Assembly (NCBI GenBank): GCA_916613615.1
Contig: OU744736.1
Span: forward strand, 10,303,724-10,367,723
DNA from: Steromphala cineraria
Lineage: Eukaryota > Mollusca > Gastropoda > Trochida > Trochidae
DNA: 64,000 nucleotides
Reading direction: 5' to 3'
The position numbers and the translations under genes were made by a program. This document shows positions 17,301 to 28,800 of the stretch, piece by piece. The notes beneath the pieces are model-generated. The model made no database searches. It saw only the letters and a list, made by a program, of their open reading frames with translations, and had not been told where the DNA came from. Numbering within the stretch: position 1 is the first letter of the stretch; each line of letters opens with the position of its first letter.

Positions 17301-20300
17301 CCCTGCAGGTGTTTGGTAGACAATAATGATTATGTATGTTCACCCTGCAGGTGTTTGGTAGACAATAATGATTATGTATGTTCACCCTGCAGGTGTTTGG
17401 TAGACAATAATGATTATGTATGTTCACCCTGCAGGTGTTTGGTAGACAATAATGATTATGTATGTTCACCCTGCAGGTGTTTGGTAGACAATAATGATTA
17501 TGTATGTTCACCCTGCAGGTGTTAAGTAGACAATAATGATTATGTATGTTCACCCTGCAGGTGTTTGGTAGACAATAATGATTATGTATGTTCACCCTGC
17601 AGGTGTTTGGTAGACAATAATGATTATGTATGTTCACCCTGCAGGTGTTTGGTAGACAATAATGATTATGTATGTTCACCCTGCAGGTGTTTGGTAGACA
17701 ATAATGATTATGTATGTTCACCCTGCAGGTGTTTGGTAGACAATAATGATTATGTATGTTCACCCTGCAGGTGTTTGGTAGACAATAATGATTATGTATG
17801 TTCACCCTGCAGGTGTTTGGTAGACAATAATGATTATGTATGTTCACCCTGCAGGTGTTTGGTAGACAATAATGATTATGTATGTTCACCCTGCAGGTGT
17901 TTGGTAGACAATAATGATTATGTATGTTCACCCTGCAGGTGTTTGGTAGACAATAATGATTATGTATGTTCACCCTGCAGGTGTTTGGTAAGAAGGAGAC
18001 GAGTGAGGAGGGAGAGATCTCTAGCGGAGAGTCCAGTCACCGTCGTCCCCCCGTCGACCCGCTCTCACCTCAACAGAAGACTCAACAACTGCAGAACCTT
18101 CTCCTCAAGGCTGACGATAAGTCCATCAGTAAGTGGAATCATAATTATTGACACACTGCATTCATTTGGAGAAGAAAGCAATCTTTTCCCTACCTGTCAG
18201 GTTCAGTTTCTAGGCAGCCTGATTAAAATTGACTGTGTTCTGAGGAATTATGTCTCCCCCCGAAGGTCGGGGAGACATATTGGTTTTAGCTGAGTTCCCG
18301 TCGGCGTTGGCGTTGGCGTCGGCGTTCCCATTTCGTTTCCGGAGCATATCTCTAAAACTATGTGACCGATCATCACCAAACTTGGTATACTGTCTCTCCA
18401 TTTCATGTAGATGTGCCTTTTGGAAGTTATAGATTGCTTAAAATTTACTTTTTTTTTATTTCCATGGCAACAATTTGGACTGAGTCTTTTTCAAGGGTAG
18501 TGTTCGTTTCCGGAGCAGATCTCTAAAACTATGTGACCGATCATCACCAAACTTGGTATACTGTCTCTCCATATCATGTAGATGTGCCTTTTGGAGGTTA
18601 TAGATTTTTTATTTCCATGGCAACAATTTAGACTTGGTCTTTTTCAAGGGTAGTGTTCGTTTCTGGAGCAGATATCTAAAACAATGTGACCGATCATCAC
18701 CAAACTTGGTATATTGTCTCTCCATATCATGTAAATGTGCCATTTGGAGGTTTGAGATTTAAAAAAAATTATTTTGTTTATTTCCATGCAACAATTTGGA
18801 CTGATTCTTTTTTAAAGGGTAGTGTTTGTTTCCCCGGGCAGATCTCATTAATGGTGCTTTATGATAGTATTGTTTAGAGGTTTGGAGCATTTGAGGAAGG
18901 GGGAGACATCTGTTTTTACTGGTAAAAACACTTTCTAGTTAAGACTGTGATGGAGAGGATATCCCGGCTGGATTAAGTTCAAACCCTGATGATAGAAACA
19001 ATGTTTTTACAATTTGATTCCCTAGAGCAAGGTCATATTTAATTTGAGAAAGAAAGAGGATAAACCACTTGAACCAGAGAAATCTTGGCCTCATATGTAT
19101 TTTATTTATGATCACTCAGGTAAAGATCATCTATAGTTCAAACTTGTAAACAAATCAATAAATGTAAGTGTCCATGATTTTCTGGTTACGGTGGTTTATC
19201 CTCTTAACGGTACACAAGTTATTTCCCAACATACCAACCTATTGATTTGTTGACCATTGTAACCTTAAGTAAATCTCAGGATCACACATGGTAAAAAACT
19301 ACATCACCTTACTTGATGTTGAGTTTACCTTGCTTGGTACCATTCAACATAGCAGTTGTAAAGTAACAATCAATTGTAGCATACTCTTTCAACATCAATT
19401 ACAATCAACCGTAGTTTAACGACAAATTGTTAGTATTAAATGGAATGAGGCCCTGTTTATCAAGTTGCATGTTTTAATATGTCACATTATCTTACCCGGT
19501 AATTGAAATTTTGCCTCGTCCTTACTTGATAAGCTTACATACATTATTTCACTTTCAACATACTTTTAATAATGCCTCGCTATACCATATTGATATTTTT
19601 TGTTCTTTTGGTTTGAATCCATCTCGTTCCTGTTTATGTATAGAATAAAACAGGCTTAAGACTTATGTTTGATGTTGATAGGCAATGAAGAGATGAAGGA
19701 ACTACAGAAGCGACTTGAAGAAACGGAAACACAAATGTCCCAGATTCTGAATGCAATGCAGGTTGTTCAAGATAAGATAGGAGCAGAAGTTGTTGACAAG
19801 GTGGCTGCAAAACCAGTAAGTTTTATGTCTGATTTTAATCGTCACAGTAGTCATATTTATTTTGCTTTTAAAAATTTTAGTTAATTTGGAAATAATTTAT
19901 TATTCATTTAATGGTGATGATCATGATAGCAGCAGATGATTTGCAGCTCAATATTATCCGTTTCACTCCTATACTGAGTCTAGAAAGGCCTAGTAGATGT
20001 TTGCGTCAAATTGACCAATCAGAACTCAGCTTACCAAGCCATAATAGTCTGCCTTCGCAAGTATAACGTTGGAGGGTCATAGGTCGACTCCCAAAAAAGG
20101 TCGGCCTACGTGACCCTCTACTAGATCTTTCTAGACTCAGTATAGGAGTGAAACGGATAATATTGAGGCTAGGTTTACTTAGACTGAGATGTTTTGCATC
20201 TTTGAAACAATAACAGTTCATCAAGTAATTACTGTTTTGTTTTGAAGGAAAAATATTTGTATGGATTTTATAGGAAATTAGTTGACTGAACTATTTGAAC

Positions 20301-21016
20301 TATTGACTGATAATGTTGTGGATGTCACGTCCAGATCTGTGAATATGAGGATATTTGTAAAAAGAAATTTGTTTATGCAAAATTTTCAGAATGGTTAAGC
20401 TCAGAATACATCATTTCTTTAAATGATCATGATAGCAGCAGATGTTTTGCATCCTTGAAACAATAACAGTTCATCAAGTAATTACTGTTTTTGTTTTGAA
20501 GTCAAAATATTTGTATGAGAATAATGATTTTATAGGAATTTTGGTAAAATTATTGACTGACAATGTTATAGAAATGACTTTAACTAAACTTTACTTCTCT
20601 CAATCCAGAGTGAAGTTAAGAAAACTGCTGACTCAAGCCCAGATATGGATAGTTATGAATTCGTCAACAAAATAGGGAAGAGTGAAGAAAGCAAGGGCAC
20701 AGAGAGCAGAGGAGCGGAAAGCAATGCAACAACACCGGATGTCGACTCGATCCGATCAGAAGCTATGTCAGAGGATAACGAAGCATCTACAGAAAATGTG
20801 ACAAACACTGACAAGTCGGCTAACGTTGTCGAGGAAGTTACAGAGAAGAAAGTAGAAAATGTGGGAGCTGAGGAGGAAAGAGAGGGAAAAGATACGAGTG
20901 AAGCTGCTGAAAGCGAGAGCAACAACCAAGGGGAGATAATTCCAGAGAAACAAGAAGATTCAGACACTGAGAGTACGGTTCGACATCGTCAAACAAAAAC
21001 GGAGGACCCTCATTAG
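11392..21016 (+). CDS. RIC3: RIC-3-like acetylcholine receptor chaperone (6 coding exons)
   Basis: Coding exons: 11392-11524, 13277-13371, 13808-13951, 17981-18128, 19682-19815 and 20609-21016 (TAG 21014-21016), all in phase, 353 aa. RIC-3 is an ER membrane protein that promotes folding, assembly and surface delivery of nicotinic acetylcholine receptors. An N-terminal hydrophobic segment (about aa 7-22, IATFAIIIGCFAVLY) is followed by a Pro/His-rich stretch (GRKPDERPPHHPNN) and then the family signature GRGMMGIVLPMYAVGIVLYL with a second membrane segment (about aa 104-122). Exon 5 encodes a coiled coil (about aa 176-207, ELQKRLEETETQMSQILNAM). Exon 6 encodes an acidic, Ser/Thr/Glu-rich, probably disordered tail. 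Length agrees with the family (human about 369 aa). The exon 2 donor (AGG|GTCGGT) is weak, but phase and family similarity favour it over the nearby GTATAT. Intron 3 carries a giant array that repeats the exon 4 acceptor (see 14451-17980). Confidence 0.92.
14240..14450. repeat. Gastropod-type interspersed repeat fragment and ancestral array edge
   Basis: On the minus strand, about 14321-14260 reads ACTGAGTGAGTTATTGTTTT followed by GGGCAATATTCCAGCCATTA, a widespread gastropod-style repeat core. A second fragment, GGGGCAATATTTCAGCCATG, lies at about 14344. The last 32 bases before the array (14419-14450) are a diverged form of the intron part of the 42-bp unit. They share the final TGTATGTTCACCCTGCAG and differ at a few positions before it. 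This edge copy is probably closest to the original intron end. Confidence 0.6.
14451..17980. repeat. 84-copy, 42-bp tandem array of the RIC3 exon 4 acceptor junction
   Basis: The array spans 3530 bp = 84 x 42 + 2; the extra 2 bp is an insertion at about 15187 (GATTGCATG for GATTATG). Each unit starts GTGTTTGGTA, identical to the first 10 bases of RIC3 exon 4 (17981-17990), followed by 32 bases ending TGTATGTTCACCCTGCAG, identical to the end of intron 3. Every unit therefore re-creates TTCACCCTGCAG|GTGTTTGG. With the copy before unit 1 and the functional one at 17980, there are 85 acceptor copies. Variants include GTGTTAAGTA, GTGTTTAGTA, AATATTGATAATG, ACAACAATG and AATAATTATTATG. Nearly every unit holds a PstI site inside an SbfI site (CCTGCAGG). 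In the RIC3 frame a standard unit reads V-F-G-R-Q-stop. The long open frames on both strands (for example 15186-16979 plus and 15556-17973 minus) exist only because 42 is a multiple of 3. Confidence 0.97.
17981..18128 (+). other. RIC3: RIC3 coding exon 4, directly abutting the array
   Basis: The exon begins GTGTTTGGTAAGAAGGAGAC (V-F-G-K-K-E-T) in phase 0 after exon 3 (...T-L-V-K) and ends in phase 1 at ATCA|GTAAGT. It encodes a Ser/Glu-rich linker just after the second membrane segment (SSGESSHRRPPVDPLSPQQK). Its first 10 bases are the segment repeated in every array unit. The match with the array stops at base 11 of the exon, where the array units continue GACAAT and the exon continues AGAAGG. 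That break marks one endpoint of the original duplication. Confidence 0.85.
18249..18935. mobile_element. GTCTCCCC-hairpin element with tandem ~155-170 bp units
   Basis: The head is a hairpin at 18249-18280 (ATGTCTCCCCCCGA / TCGGGGAGACAT), followed by a GGCGTT-type microsatellite (about 18299-18326). Four copies of a unit follow, starting near 18335, 18506, 18659 and 18828, with the words GTTTCCGGAGCAGATCTCTA, GTGACCGATCATCACCAAAC and TTGGTATACTGTCTCTCC. The far end reads GGGGGAGACATCTG, complementary in style to the head. It is non-coding and lies in RIC3 intron 4 about 120 bp after the exon 4 donor. Confidence 0.6.
19947..20185. mobile_element. Foldback MITE, family F1, copy B
   Basis: The left arm (CTCAATATTATCCGTTTCAC...TCCTATACTGAGTCTAGAAA) and right arm (...TTTCTAGACTCAGTATAGGA...GTGAAACGGATAATATTGAG) are near-perfect complements. 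The right end carries the family terminus GGCTAGGTTTACTTAGACTG. The left terminus has lost its outer 18 bases, so this copy is 5'-truncated. It lies in RIC3 intron 5. Nearby, 20200-20250 and 20440-20510 share a duplicated stretch (GATGTTTTGCATC, CAATAACAGTTCATCAAGTA), a direct repeat about 250 bp apart. Confidence 0.65.
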
Positions 21017-23320
21017 TGTCTTATACAGTTTGCTTGTCTTGGGGAATCTAGACAGAAATGATTTGAAATCTTAGAAAAAGATGCATTTATAGTTGCATTT
21101 GGAAATCTTCTTCAAAATGTAGGTGAAAGTAGTCTAAGTCTGTAAGTTTAAAAAAAAACATACTAAATATCAAAGAATGCATAGAATGTAAAGATAGGAG
21201 TGTTTTATCAATGCGCAAAGCCTGAGTTAATCTTTGAAAATCCAAATATGACTAACAGGCTCATCCTAGGCAAGCAAGCATTGACGAAGTGAGAATTCCA
21301 TGTGTGCAATATTTCCTGAATCTCAACATTATGATACAAACTTTGAATTGTTACTAGATGAGATCTGAACCTTTCCATGAATCGTACATTTGACAGACTT
21401 CATTCTGATGATGTCCTTAACCACAGATGCTATCAAACAAGATTCTTTGATTTAATTTTTACCAAGACTTCAAAATTTCATGTACTTAAGTCAAATGAAG
21501 TTTGAAAGAATAATATATGAACATTATATATGCAATATGACACTTATGTTTGACAGTTTAGTCTCAATGTATAGATGTGAAGTTTCAAACAGGTCCAAAG
21601 TTTGTTTCAAAATCTTTGAAAATATCTCAAGATCAGTTTTCATGACCATTGTTCAATCCAACATTATTTTTACTTGTAGTAATTTATCAGTTTAGCACAC
21701 AGATTTTCAAGCTGTTCATATTTTTTATCCAAGATAGCTTAAGGTTTGGTAGATCATCCCTAAAGAATGATAACTTATCTTTTGACTTTTATGATAAGAT
21801 TTACATTTAAACCTAGAAGTGACATATTTATTGTTGTCTTAGAAACATGATAGTGATAACTATTATTACTTACTACTTTAACAGTGTCATAGATCCTGCT
21901 GGATGTGTAAGGAATTGACTTACTATGAAATGCATTTTAGTCCCTCTCTGTCATATTAGCTCAAGAGCCTTTCTTACTTATTTTTCCCCCTCATCTCAAG
22001 TTTATTTAGGTATACAAGATATGTTTTCCTGTTTTATAGCTCAAGCTCTGAACACGATAACGGTTCCAGATATGCCCTTTCCATTTGTTCATTTCCAAGT
22101 TTCATGACATTTTATGTTTTTATATGACAGCATTTCTCTTTCGTTATTCAGCTTTATTGACATGGCATTTTATACCACATCAATACAAAGATAGTGTGAT
22201 GGATATCATCATTAGAGTAATGAAGTACAGCATTGTATATGATGAAAAGGAAATGTCTAAATAATTAACGAAATCTGCATATTTGCTCATTAATATACAG
22301 AGGCAATATACCATTGCTTTTGACAAACTCATCACCAGGCCTGGCAAAGAAAAAGCAAATTGCAATGATATCATCCAAACATACACATAAATAGATAGCA
22401 CAGTTTATACGAAATGAAATAGCATAATCAAGCTATGATTACACTTTGTCTTTTTTTTTTTTATGTGTATGTTTAGCTTTTATTGTTTCGATTCAATATT
22501 TTCATGGTAGGCCTGACTGCTCTCCACACAAGGTTAGTGGGGATGTCCATTAACACAATGGCTATACACCAAAGTGGAAATGGTTGATAATCATATTGTT
22601 GGATTTAATATGACATGGATGTCTCTGCATGTTTAGTGAAAACATAGATTGTATCTGTCAACTCCCAATTTCTGCATAATTAATGCTGCTAGTCTTTGAT
22701 TCATATAAATTTCTTTTTAAAATCCACTCAGCTCAATTTATGTACCAGTATTCGTTTTATTTCAACATGAATTTCATTTTTAACCTAAAATATAGAATAA
22801 TCAAATAAACTTGTTTTCAACTTGTAACATTGTTAAATTTTGGATCATTTACATTTCTTCAGAAAACATTGGATTTTGACCTATACAGAAATTTGTGATT
22901 GAGAAGAATTATTAATTAAAATTGTGTATGTATCTTGCATAGACATGAGAAGTAAACCCACACATTATTCTGTGATTGATTTGAAGAAGTCATAAAATCA
23001 TTTTCTAATGCACTTGACCTAAATTTGTTCTACAGAGACGTTTATAGCATGAGCCTCCTTCGAAACCCTAATTTATTTAGCACTTAACACAAACTTTGTG
23101 AAGTGTTGTCAATACCTAGACCCTGCTAGCATAGCACTCTCACTATCTTAGTGACTCAGTATTTACATAGAGATTATATATGTAGGAATTTATCTGTTTT
23201 TGTTTCTTGTGTATGCGAGTCTAACTCAAATGTGATGTATCTTTTCCTTTTGGGAAAGCTATTCTTTACTGTTTTCTGTTTTTAAATTAAACTGTTCAAA
23301 ATAAAATTGTTTTTGTTGTT
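21017..23320 (+). other. RIC3: RIC3 3' UTR (probable)
   Basis: Sequence after the RIC3 stop has no interspersed repeat and no coding frame until an AATAAA at 23300-23305, followed by a T/GT-rich stretch (TTGTTTTTGTTGTTAATCTG) that fits a cleavage region. A 3' UTR of about 2.3 kb is plausible; earlier AATAAA-like sites (for example at about 22794-22809) could give shorter forms. The exact end cannot be set without RNA data. Confidence 0.45.
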
Positions 23321-23430
23321 AATCTGATCATAGGGCGAAACTTAATATTTGAGCAATCGCCCTATCTTCAATAGTAAAGATTCTTTCAGGCCAAATACCA
23401 TAGGATATTTGAACCAACACCCTCAGAGTC

Positions 23431-24602
23431 AGGCCCGATGGGCTTATGGCATGGCATGTTGTCCGGCGTCTGTCCGTCCGTCTGTCCGTCCGTCCGTAAA
23501 CTTTGTGGAATTTCGACTTCTTCTCCAGAACCATAAGGCCTGGAAAGCTGAAACTTTGTGTACAGACTCCTTGACTAGTGAGGATTATAAATTGTAGCTT
23601 TGGTGGCCCTGTGACCCCTAATAAGGGCCACAGGGGCCACGCCCTAAAAACCTATTTCCATCTTCTTCTCCAGAAGCATTAGGTCTAGAAAGATGAAACT
23701 TTGTATACAGACTCCTTGACTAGTGAGGATTATAAATTGTAGCTTTGGTGGCCCTGTGACCCCTAATAAGGGCCACAGGGGCCAAGCCCTAAAAACCTAT
23801 TTTCATCTTCTCCAGAAGCATGAGGCCTAGAAAGCTGAAACTTTGTGTAGCTTTGGTGGCCCTGTGGCCCCTAATAAGGGCCACAGGGGCCAAGCCCTAA
23901 AAAACTATTTACATCTTCTACAGAAGCATTAGGCCTAGAAAGCTGAAACTTTGTGTAGCTTTGGTGGCCCTCTGGCCCCTAATAAGGGCCACAGGGGCCA
24001 AGCCCTAAAAACCTATTTACATCTTCTACAGAAGCATTAGGCCTAGAAAGCTGAAACTTTTGAGTACAGACTTCTTGGAGAGTGAGTATTATAAATTGTA
24101 GTTTTGGTTGCCCTGTGACCCCTAATAGGGGGCGCGCCCTAAAAACCTATTTTCATCTTCTACTCCAGAAGAATAAGTCCTAGGAAGCTGAAACTTTGTT
24201 TACAGACTCCTTGGCTAGTGAAGATTATAAATTGTAGCTTTGGTGGCCCTGTGACCCCTGATAAGGGCCACAGGGACCAAGCCCTAAAAACCTATTTACA
24301 TCTTCTTCTACAGAAGCATAAAGCCTAGAAAGCTGAATTTTTTTGAACAGACTCCTTGACAAATGAGGAATCTGAATTGTAGATTTGATGACCCTGTTGC
24401 CCCTAATAAAGGCAACAGGAACATCCTCAAAATCTATTTTCATCTTCTCCTCATGAAGTATAAGGCCTAGAAAACTGAAACTTGTCGCCTATATACTTAA
24501 CTTTATGATTGGTGACCCTGTGGCCCCTTTCACATTGGCCACACTCTACAGCATAATTGATAATGAAGCCTGATGAGCTACAGAGCCAATGGCTCTATTT
24601 TT
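23431..24602 (+). mobile_element. GCCCGATGGGC-headed element with tandem ~145 bp units, plus orientation
   Basis: The head AGGCCCGATGGGCTTATGGC is followed by a GTCCGTCC microsatellite (about 23468-23497). Degenerate tandem units come next, with the words TCTCCAGAAGCATTAGGCCT, GAAAGCTGAAACTTTGTGTA, CAGACTCCTTGACTAGTGAG and GGCCCTGTGACCCCTAATAA. The tail is TGATGAGCTACAGAGCCAAT followed by GGCTC, another small hairpin. A second copy lies inverted at 48666-50376. It is non-coding. Some units here are shortened to about 100-120 bp. Confidence 0.7.
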
Positions 24603-25667
24603 CTAAATGTAATCAAGTGCTTTTCTTTTACTGTGTTCATCATCATCATCATCGGTTGTTTACTGTGTTATGGACAAAATTTACTAAATTGACCAAATAT
24701 GCTAAAAAAATATTTTTTTAAACAAGCTCTGATTTTTTATAAAATGTTTTATCATAAATACATATAATAATCACTTATGTAACTACGGTATGCAATGTTG
24801 AATGGGTTTCAAAAGATTAACTTTGATTTACCACAGGAACAATTTACTAGCTATTTTAAATTATTGAAGTTTACTAAATGCTAAGCACAGATAATTTATT
24901 TAAGGAAATCCATAATGTTTTGTTTTGTGAAGAAGCTCAAATGTCTCTTGTATTGAATCTTTGGGGGGGAAAAAGTGGATGGTTTAATCAGAGATATTCA
25001 TTTGAGGCCTATTCTTTTTTAGCTCATCAGGAACCGAGATAATGATCGGTTATTCTTATAAATAATGCATTACATCACCTTTTAAACACAGTTTTTTTGT
25101 TTATTCAAGGAAATCCATAAAAGGTAATTTGTTTTGTGAAGAAGCTCAAATGTATCTAATGAATCAAAGACAACAATGACAGCAAATACTGCGTCTGTCT
25201 CTTGCAAGAAATCTTAGTGGCAAAGAGTTGGGTTAAATCAGTGGTTTTCCCTTGACATACTTTGCTCATTATAAAATATGCGTGAACACGGACTACCCCA
25301 AAACAAGATAGCAACTTGTCAGTTAACAAAGTGGGCAAGTTGCAGGGATGCCATATATCATATTTTGCAACTTCCACTTGTAATGTGTGTCTTATAATCC
25401 AGTTTGGGATCACAATTTACTCTTTATCTGTGTTCTTAATTTGACATTGAAGAGTTTTATATGTGACACAAAATAAACTTTATCTCTATCATCAGCCATT
25501 AGAATTGTTAAGCAGGAACTTTGCTGAGCTTCGTGAGCTAAATACTTGGTATCACACATCACCCAAGATGTTTGTTATTTGATGAATGTCCACTCTTCGG
25601 CCAGTGAAACTAACCACAATGCACAACCCATTAAAATAGAACTTTGCCTCTGAAGTAGGCTACATAT
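24603..25667. other. Intergenic AT-rich sequence
   Basis: Contains a short CAT microsatellite (about 24636-24652) and two similar stretches about 210 bp apart (AAGGAAATCCATAATGTTTT at about 24902 and AAGGAAATCCATAAAAGGTA at about 25108, each followed by TTTTGTGAAGAAGCTCAAATGT). No coding frame or RNA gene is recognised. Confidence 0.4.
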
Positions 25668-25847
25668 CATCTTCCTACGCAAAACCTAAAACGTCAGTTT
25701 TATGCCTTGCTGCAGACCCTTTACTTTTCTGTGCTGCCTTAGTGCCCCTTCAGGCAAGAGAGCAAGCACAGAAAACTCAAGGGTCAGCGGCAAGGCATAA
25801 AACTGATAGTTCTCTAACTGACGTTTTAGACTTTGCATAGGAAAATG
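25668..25847. mobile_element. Short MITE (CATCTTCCTACGCAAAACC ends), copy 1
   Basis: The termini CATCTTCCTACGCAAAACCT and, at the right, ACGTTTTAGACTTTGCATAG are inverted relatives. Inside, GCCTTGCTGCAGACCCTTTA and GGGTCAGCGGCAAGGCATAA pair as a long stem. A second copy at 34445-34612 lies in a syndapin intron. The element is about 180 bp and non-coding. It lies just left of a candidate syndapin polyadenylation site (minus-strand AATAAA near 25913-25918). Confidence 0.6.
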
Positions 25848-25899
25848 GCTATATCTTAGCTTCACTGTCAAGTCAACATACAAGAAACACAAGCCATAT

Positions 25900-28800
25900 A
25901 AAGATTGAACATCTTTATTAATACATGTGTATACATACAATTGTTAGATTGGAGTAATAGCGGTAACTGTCCTGCAATGCTTGTAGTGAGCTCCTCTTGA
26001 TAATCATCCAGTTGACCAGATCCAGCAGGTCGTCAGCGGACTTCACTACATCTATATATCTGTCTATCTATCTATCCCCTGGGGCTCCTCCCTCAAAGCC
26101 TTCTTAGTTTAACTGTCTACCTTACCCTGTGAGAGTTGTTCTTAGCCTAAAGGGTACCAAGCTGTCCTTACAATATAGCCCGTCCGTCAGTCCTTGAACT
26201 GGCTTCTTTTTCCCAGGACGAGTTACTTTTTGGTCAGGACTTTCCCAAAGGAATATACTAATTCATTTTCAGGACAGGCTAGGTTTCAAATCTATTTTAT
26301 ACACTGCTTGAAGAAACAAGTGGGTTGTGATTTTAAACCACTTAGGCAATTTTTCAACCATAAGCAATGTTGAAGAAACCCAAACAAACATTGAAAATGA
26401 TTCTTCAATAGTTTAAAGTAATATCATGAGTAGTAAGCTGAAGATAAGAAGGCTTTGGGAAGTAACCTCTCTCTATGTGCCTCACCCAATATAATTTTGC
26501 CTCATGGTCACAAAGCTTTTTTAGTACTAAGATAAAAACTAAACCCAAGTGTTTATAAAGGTTTTCTGCCAAATATCTTTTAATATCACATCCTTTGCAT
26601 TATAACAATTTTGTTCTTTGTACAAATTGGAAGTTGTATGGTTTTGGGAGATTTCTTAAAATTTTCAGCCATAGATATAGTTGGAAACTGTATTCTGTAA
26701 CTTCATAATGGTTCAGACGACATCCATGTTATGTTTGGACTAGGGTGAACCAATAAAAGAAAGTTTGACCTTAGCTAAAAAAGCTTTGTTGAGGCGGTCC
26801 CTATGAAAGTTTGCACTTATTCAATGCTGTTGATTAAACTGGTTACTAGTCAATACACAGATAGAGGTACACAAGGTTAAGTAGGGTACTGATTTATTTC
26901 TTGGTTAACTGCCAGGACAAGTTTTATTTGCTAAACTTGCACAAAAATTAAATTCTACAGTGAATACACTGCAAATATACAGATACACTTCTGTGCCTAG
27001 ATTTTCGAAACTCTCTCAGTGCTAAGATAGTCATAAGTACCATACATTAACATTGGCCTATGTCTATCTTAGCACTAAGAGAGCTTTGAAAATCCAGCCC
27101 CAGCTTTCAAATTTCAGCTGTGTTGAAATGTAAACCAAGGAAATATTGATTCAATCATTTGATATCATTCAAGAAATGCCTCTCAAAAGTACAACAATGT
27201 TGTTATCACATATTTCATTTTTGTGCTGTTTCAGAACTTACTTCACAGAAAGATACATTCTTTGAACTATCCCACAGGTAAGAGCAAAACACTACAAACA
27301 TTTGGATATGCAATTTCATTACTAATCTCAGATTTGTAAGTTCAGACATTTGAAATAAGCCTCAGTTAACAGACGGTTGGAGAAAATATCATCTAAGATC
27401 ACTAAAAGTAATAATTGCACTCAAAAAAAGTTAGTTTTCTTTCCAAATAAGCATAATAAATACAGCAATTACACTAATTTGTACATTATAATTTGAAAAG
27501 CGTTAATTACATGCCCTCTCTACAGACATAGTTTTTGATCCTTTTTATATCAACTGCATCTTACTGGCCGCTTTGAGCCATAGCCATATGGAATGATATT
27601 GAGGACAAAAGTACCTCAAACAGAAAGGATATGTTAGTAAATAGTAATTGTACAATGATTTTTGATAAACTTAATGACAATCCTAAGTGGGGTTCGATGA
27701 ATGTCAACTAATGTTATAAAATGATACAGGTGAAGGTCAAATATTGAATATATAGGTCAAGGTCAGACAAAGACCAAACTGGTTTTCCTGACTTATTCAA
27801 AAAAATGTATGCCTCTTGGATGGTTGATTTGTGTTAACGTGACTGGAAATTATTACATTAAGTTTAAATGTACCTAGGTATATAAAGTCAAGGACAGAGT
27901 AGATCTAAGGTCAAGGTGAAATATTGTTTGATACTTTGACTAGACATGTTAGTCAATTGTTAAGTAGTATTATATATATTGGAGAATTACATGTAACTTG
28001 CACATACTAATTTACTCAATTCAACTAACAAAGAAGTATGAAAAGAATTTTGAAAAAAAACAAAATTTCAGCAATTGAGGAAGCACCATTAGCCAATGAC
28101 CTTATCTCTTTTGGCAAAAAAAAACAAACTTCATAACATCCATTTTACCAAGAAATTAGCTTCTCAAAAAAGTCTGCATAGATATCTACATAGTTGTCAA
28201 GCAAGTAGTATGTACAATAACTCCTATATTACATGTGCACACTTAGGTCACAGTGTCATAAATACTGATCTAGCGGAATTAACGGTGTGCAATACAGGAG
28301 GGTATCTCCAAGCTAGTTGACTGAGAGAGCTGAACTGCAGACAGCAGTGGGTCCACTTCAACAAAGCTATTTTAGCTTTAAGTTAAGCTTAAGATCTACA
28401 TAAGTGAGCCATTGTTTGAGCCACTCAGGCATTATAGCAGCGAAAGACTTAAACCAACTCATGAATTTTTCTAAAATTTGGACAGTTCCCACACCTCTTT
28501 GATGATATGTAATGTTTCGGGTTCTGTGACTTGATAGGATAAATCCAGACTTAAAGCTTATATAGCTTTGTGCAGATGGACCCTAATCTACAGCTCGAGG
28601 TAGTCTTCAAAAAGTGTCCGCTACCTAATTTATGCACTTGACAAACCATTATGAAAGACTCAATGACGTATATACAGGCTGTGAATGATAACAGACTGCA
28701 GCAAGCAAATTGACTGAAATCAGAACTAACTTTGGTCGTACCTGTGCTTCCAAAGCTGATATAATACCACTGTTGAGTTTGCTAAGTTACTAAGATATTG

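Noticed and set aside
15556..17973. 805-codon minus-strand ORF of a 14-aa Cys-containing repeat
   Set aside because: It is the 42-bp splice-junction array read on the other strand. There is no unique flanking coding sequence and no splice context; it stays open only because the period is divisible by 3.
14451..17980. CRISPR array
   Set aside because: The repeats are directly adjacent with no unique spacers, the setting is a eukaryotic intron, and no cas-like genes are present.
20653..20967. Antisense ORF over RIC3 exon 6
   Set aside because: It is the Ser/Leu-rich shadow of the acidic RIC3 tail, with no independent support.
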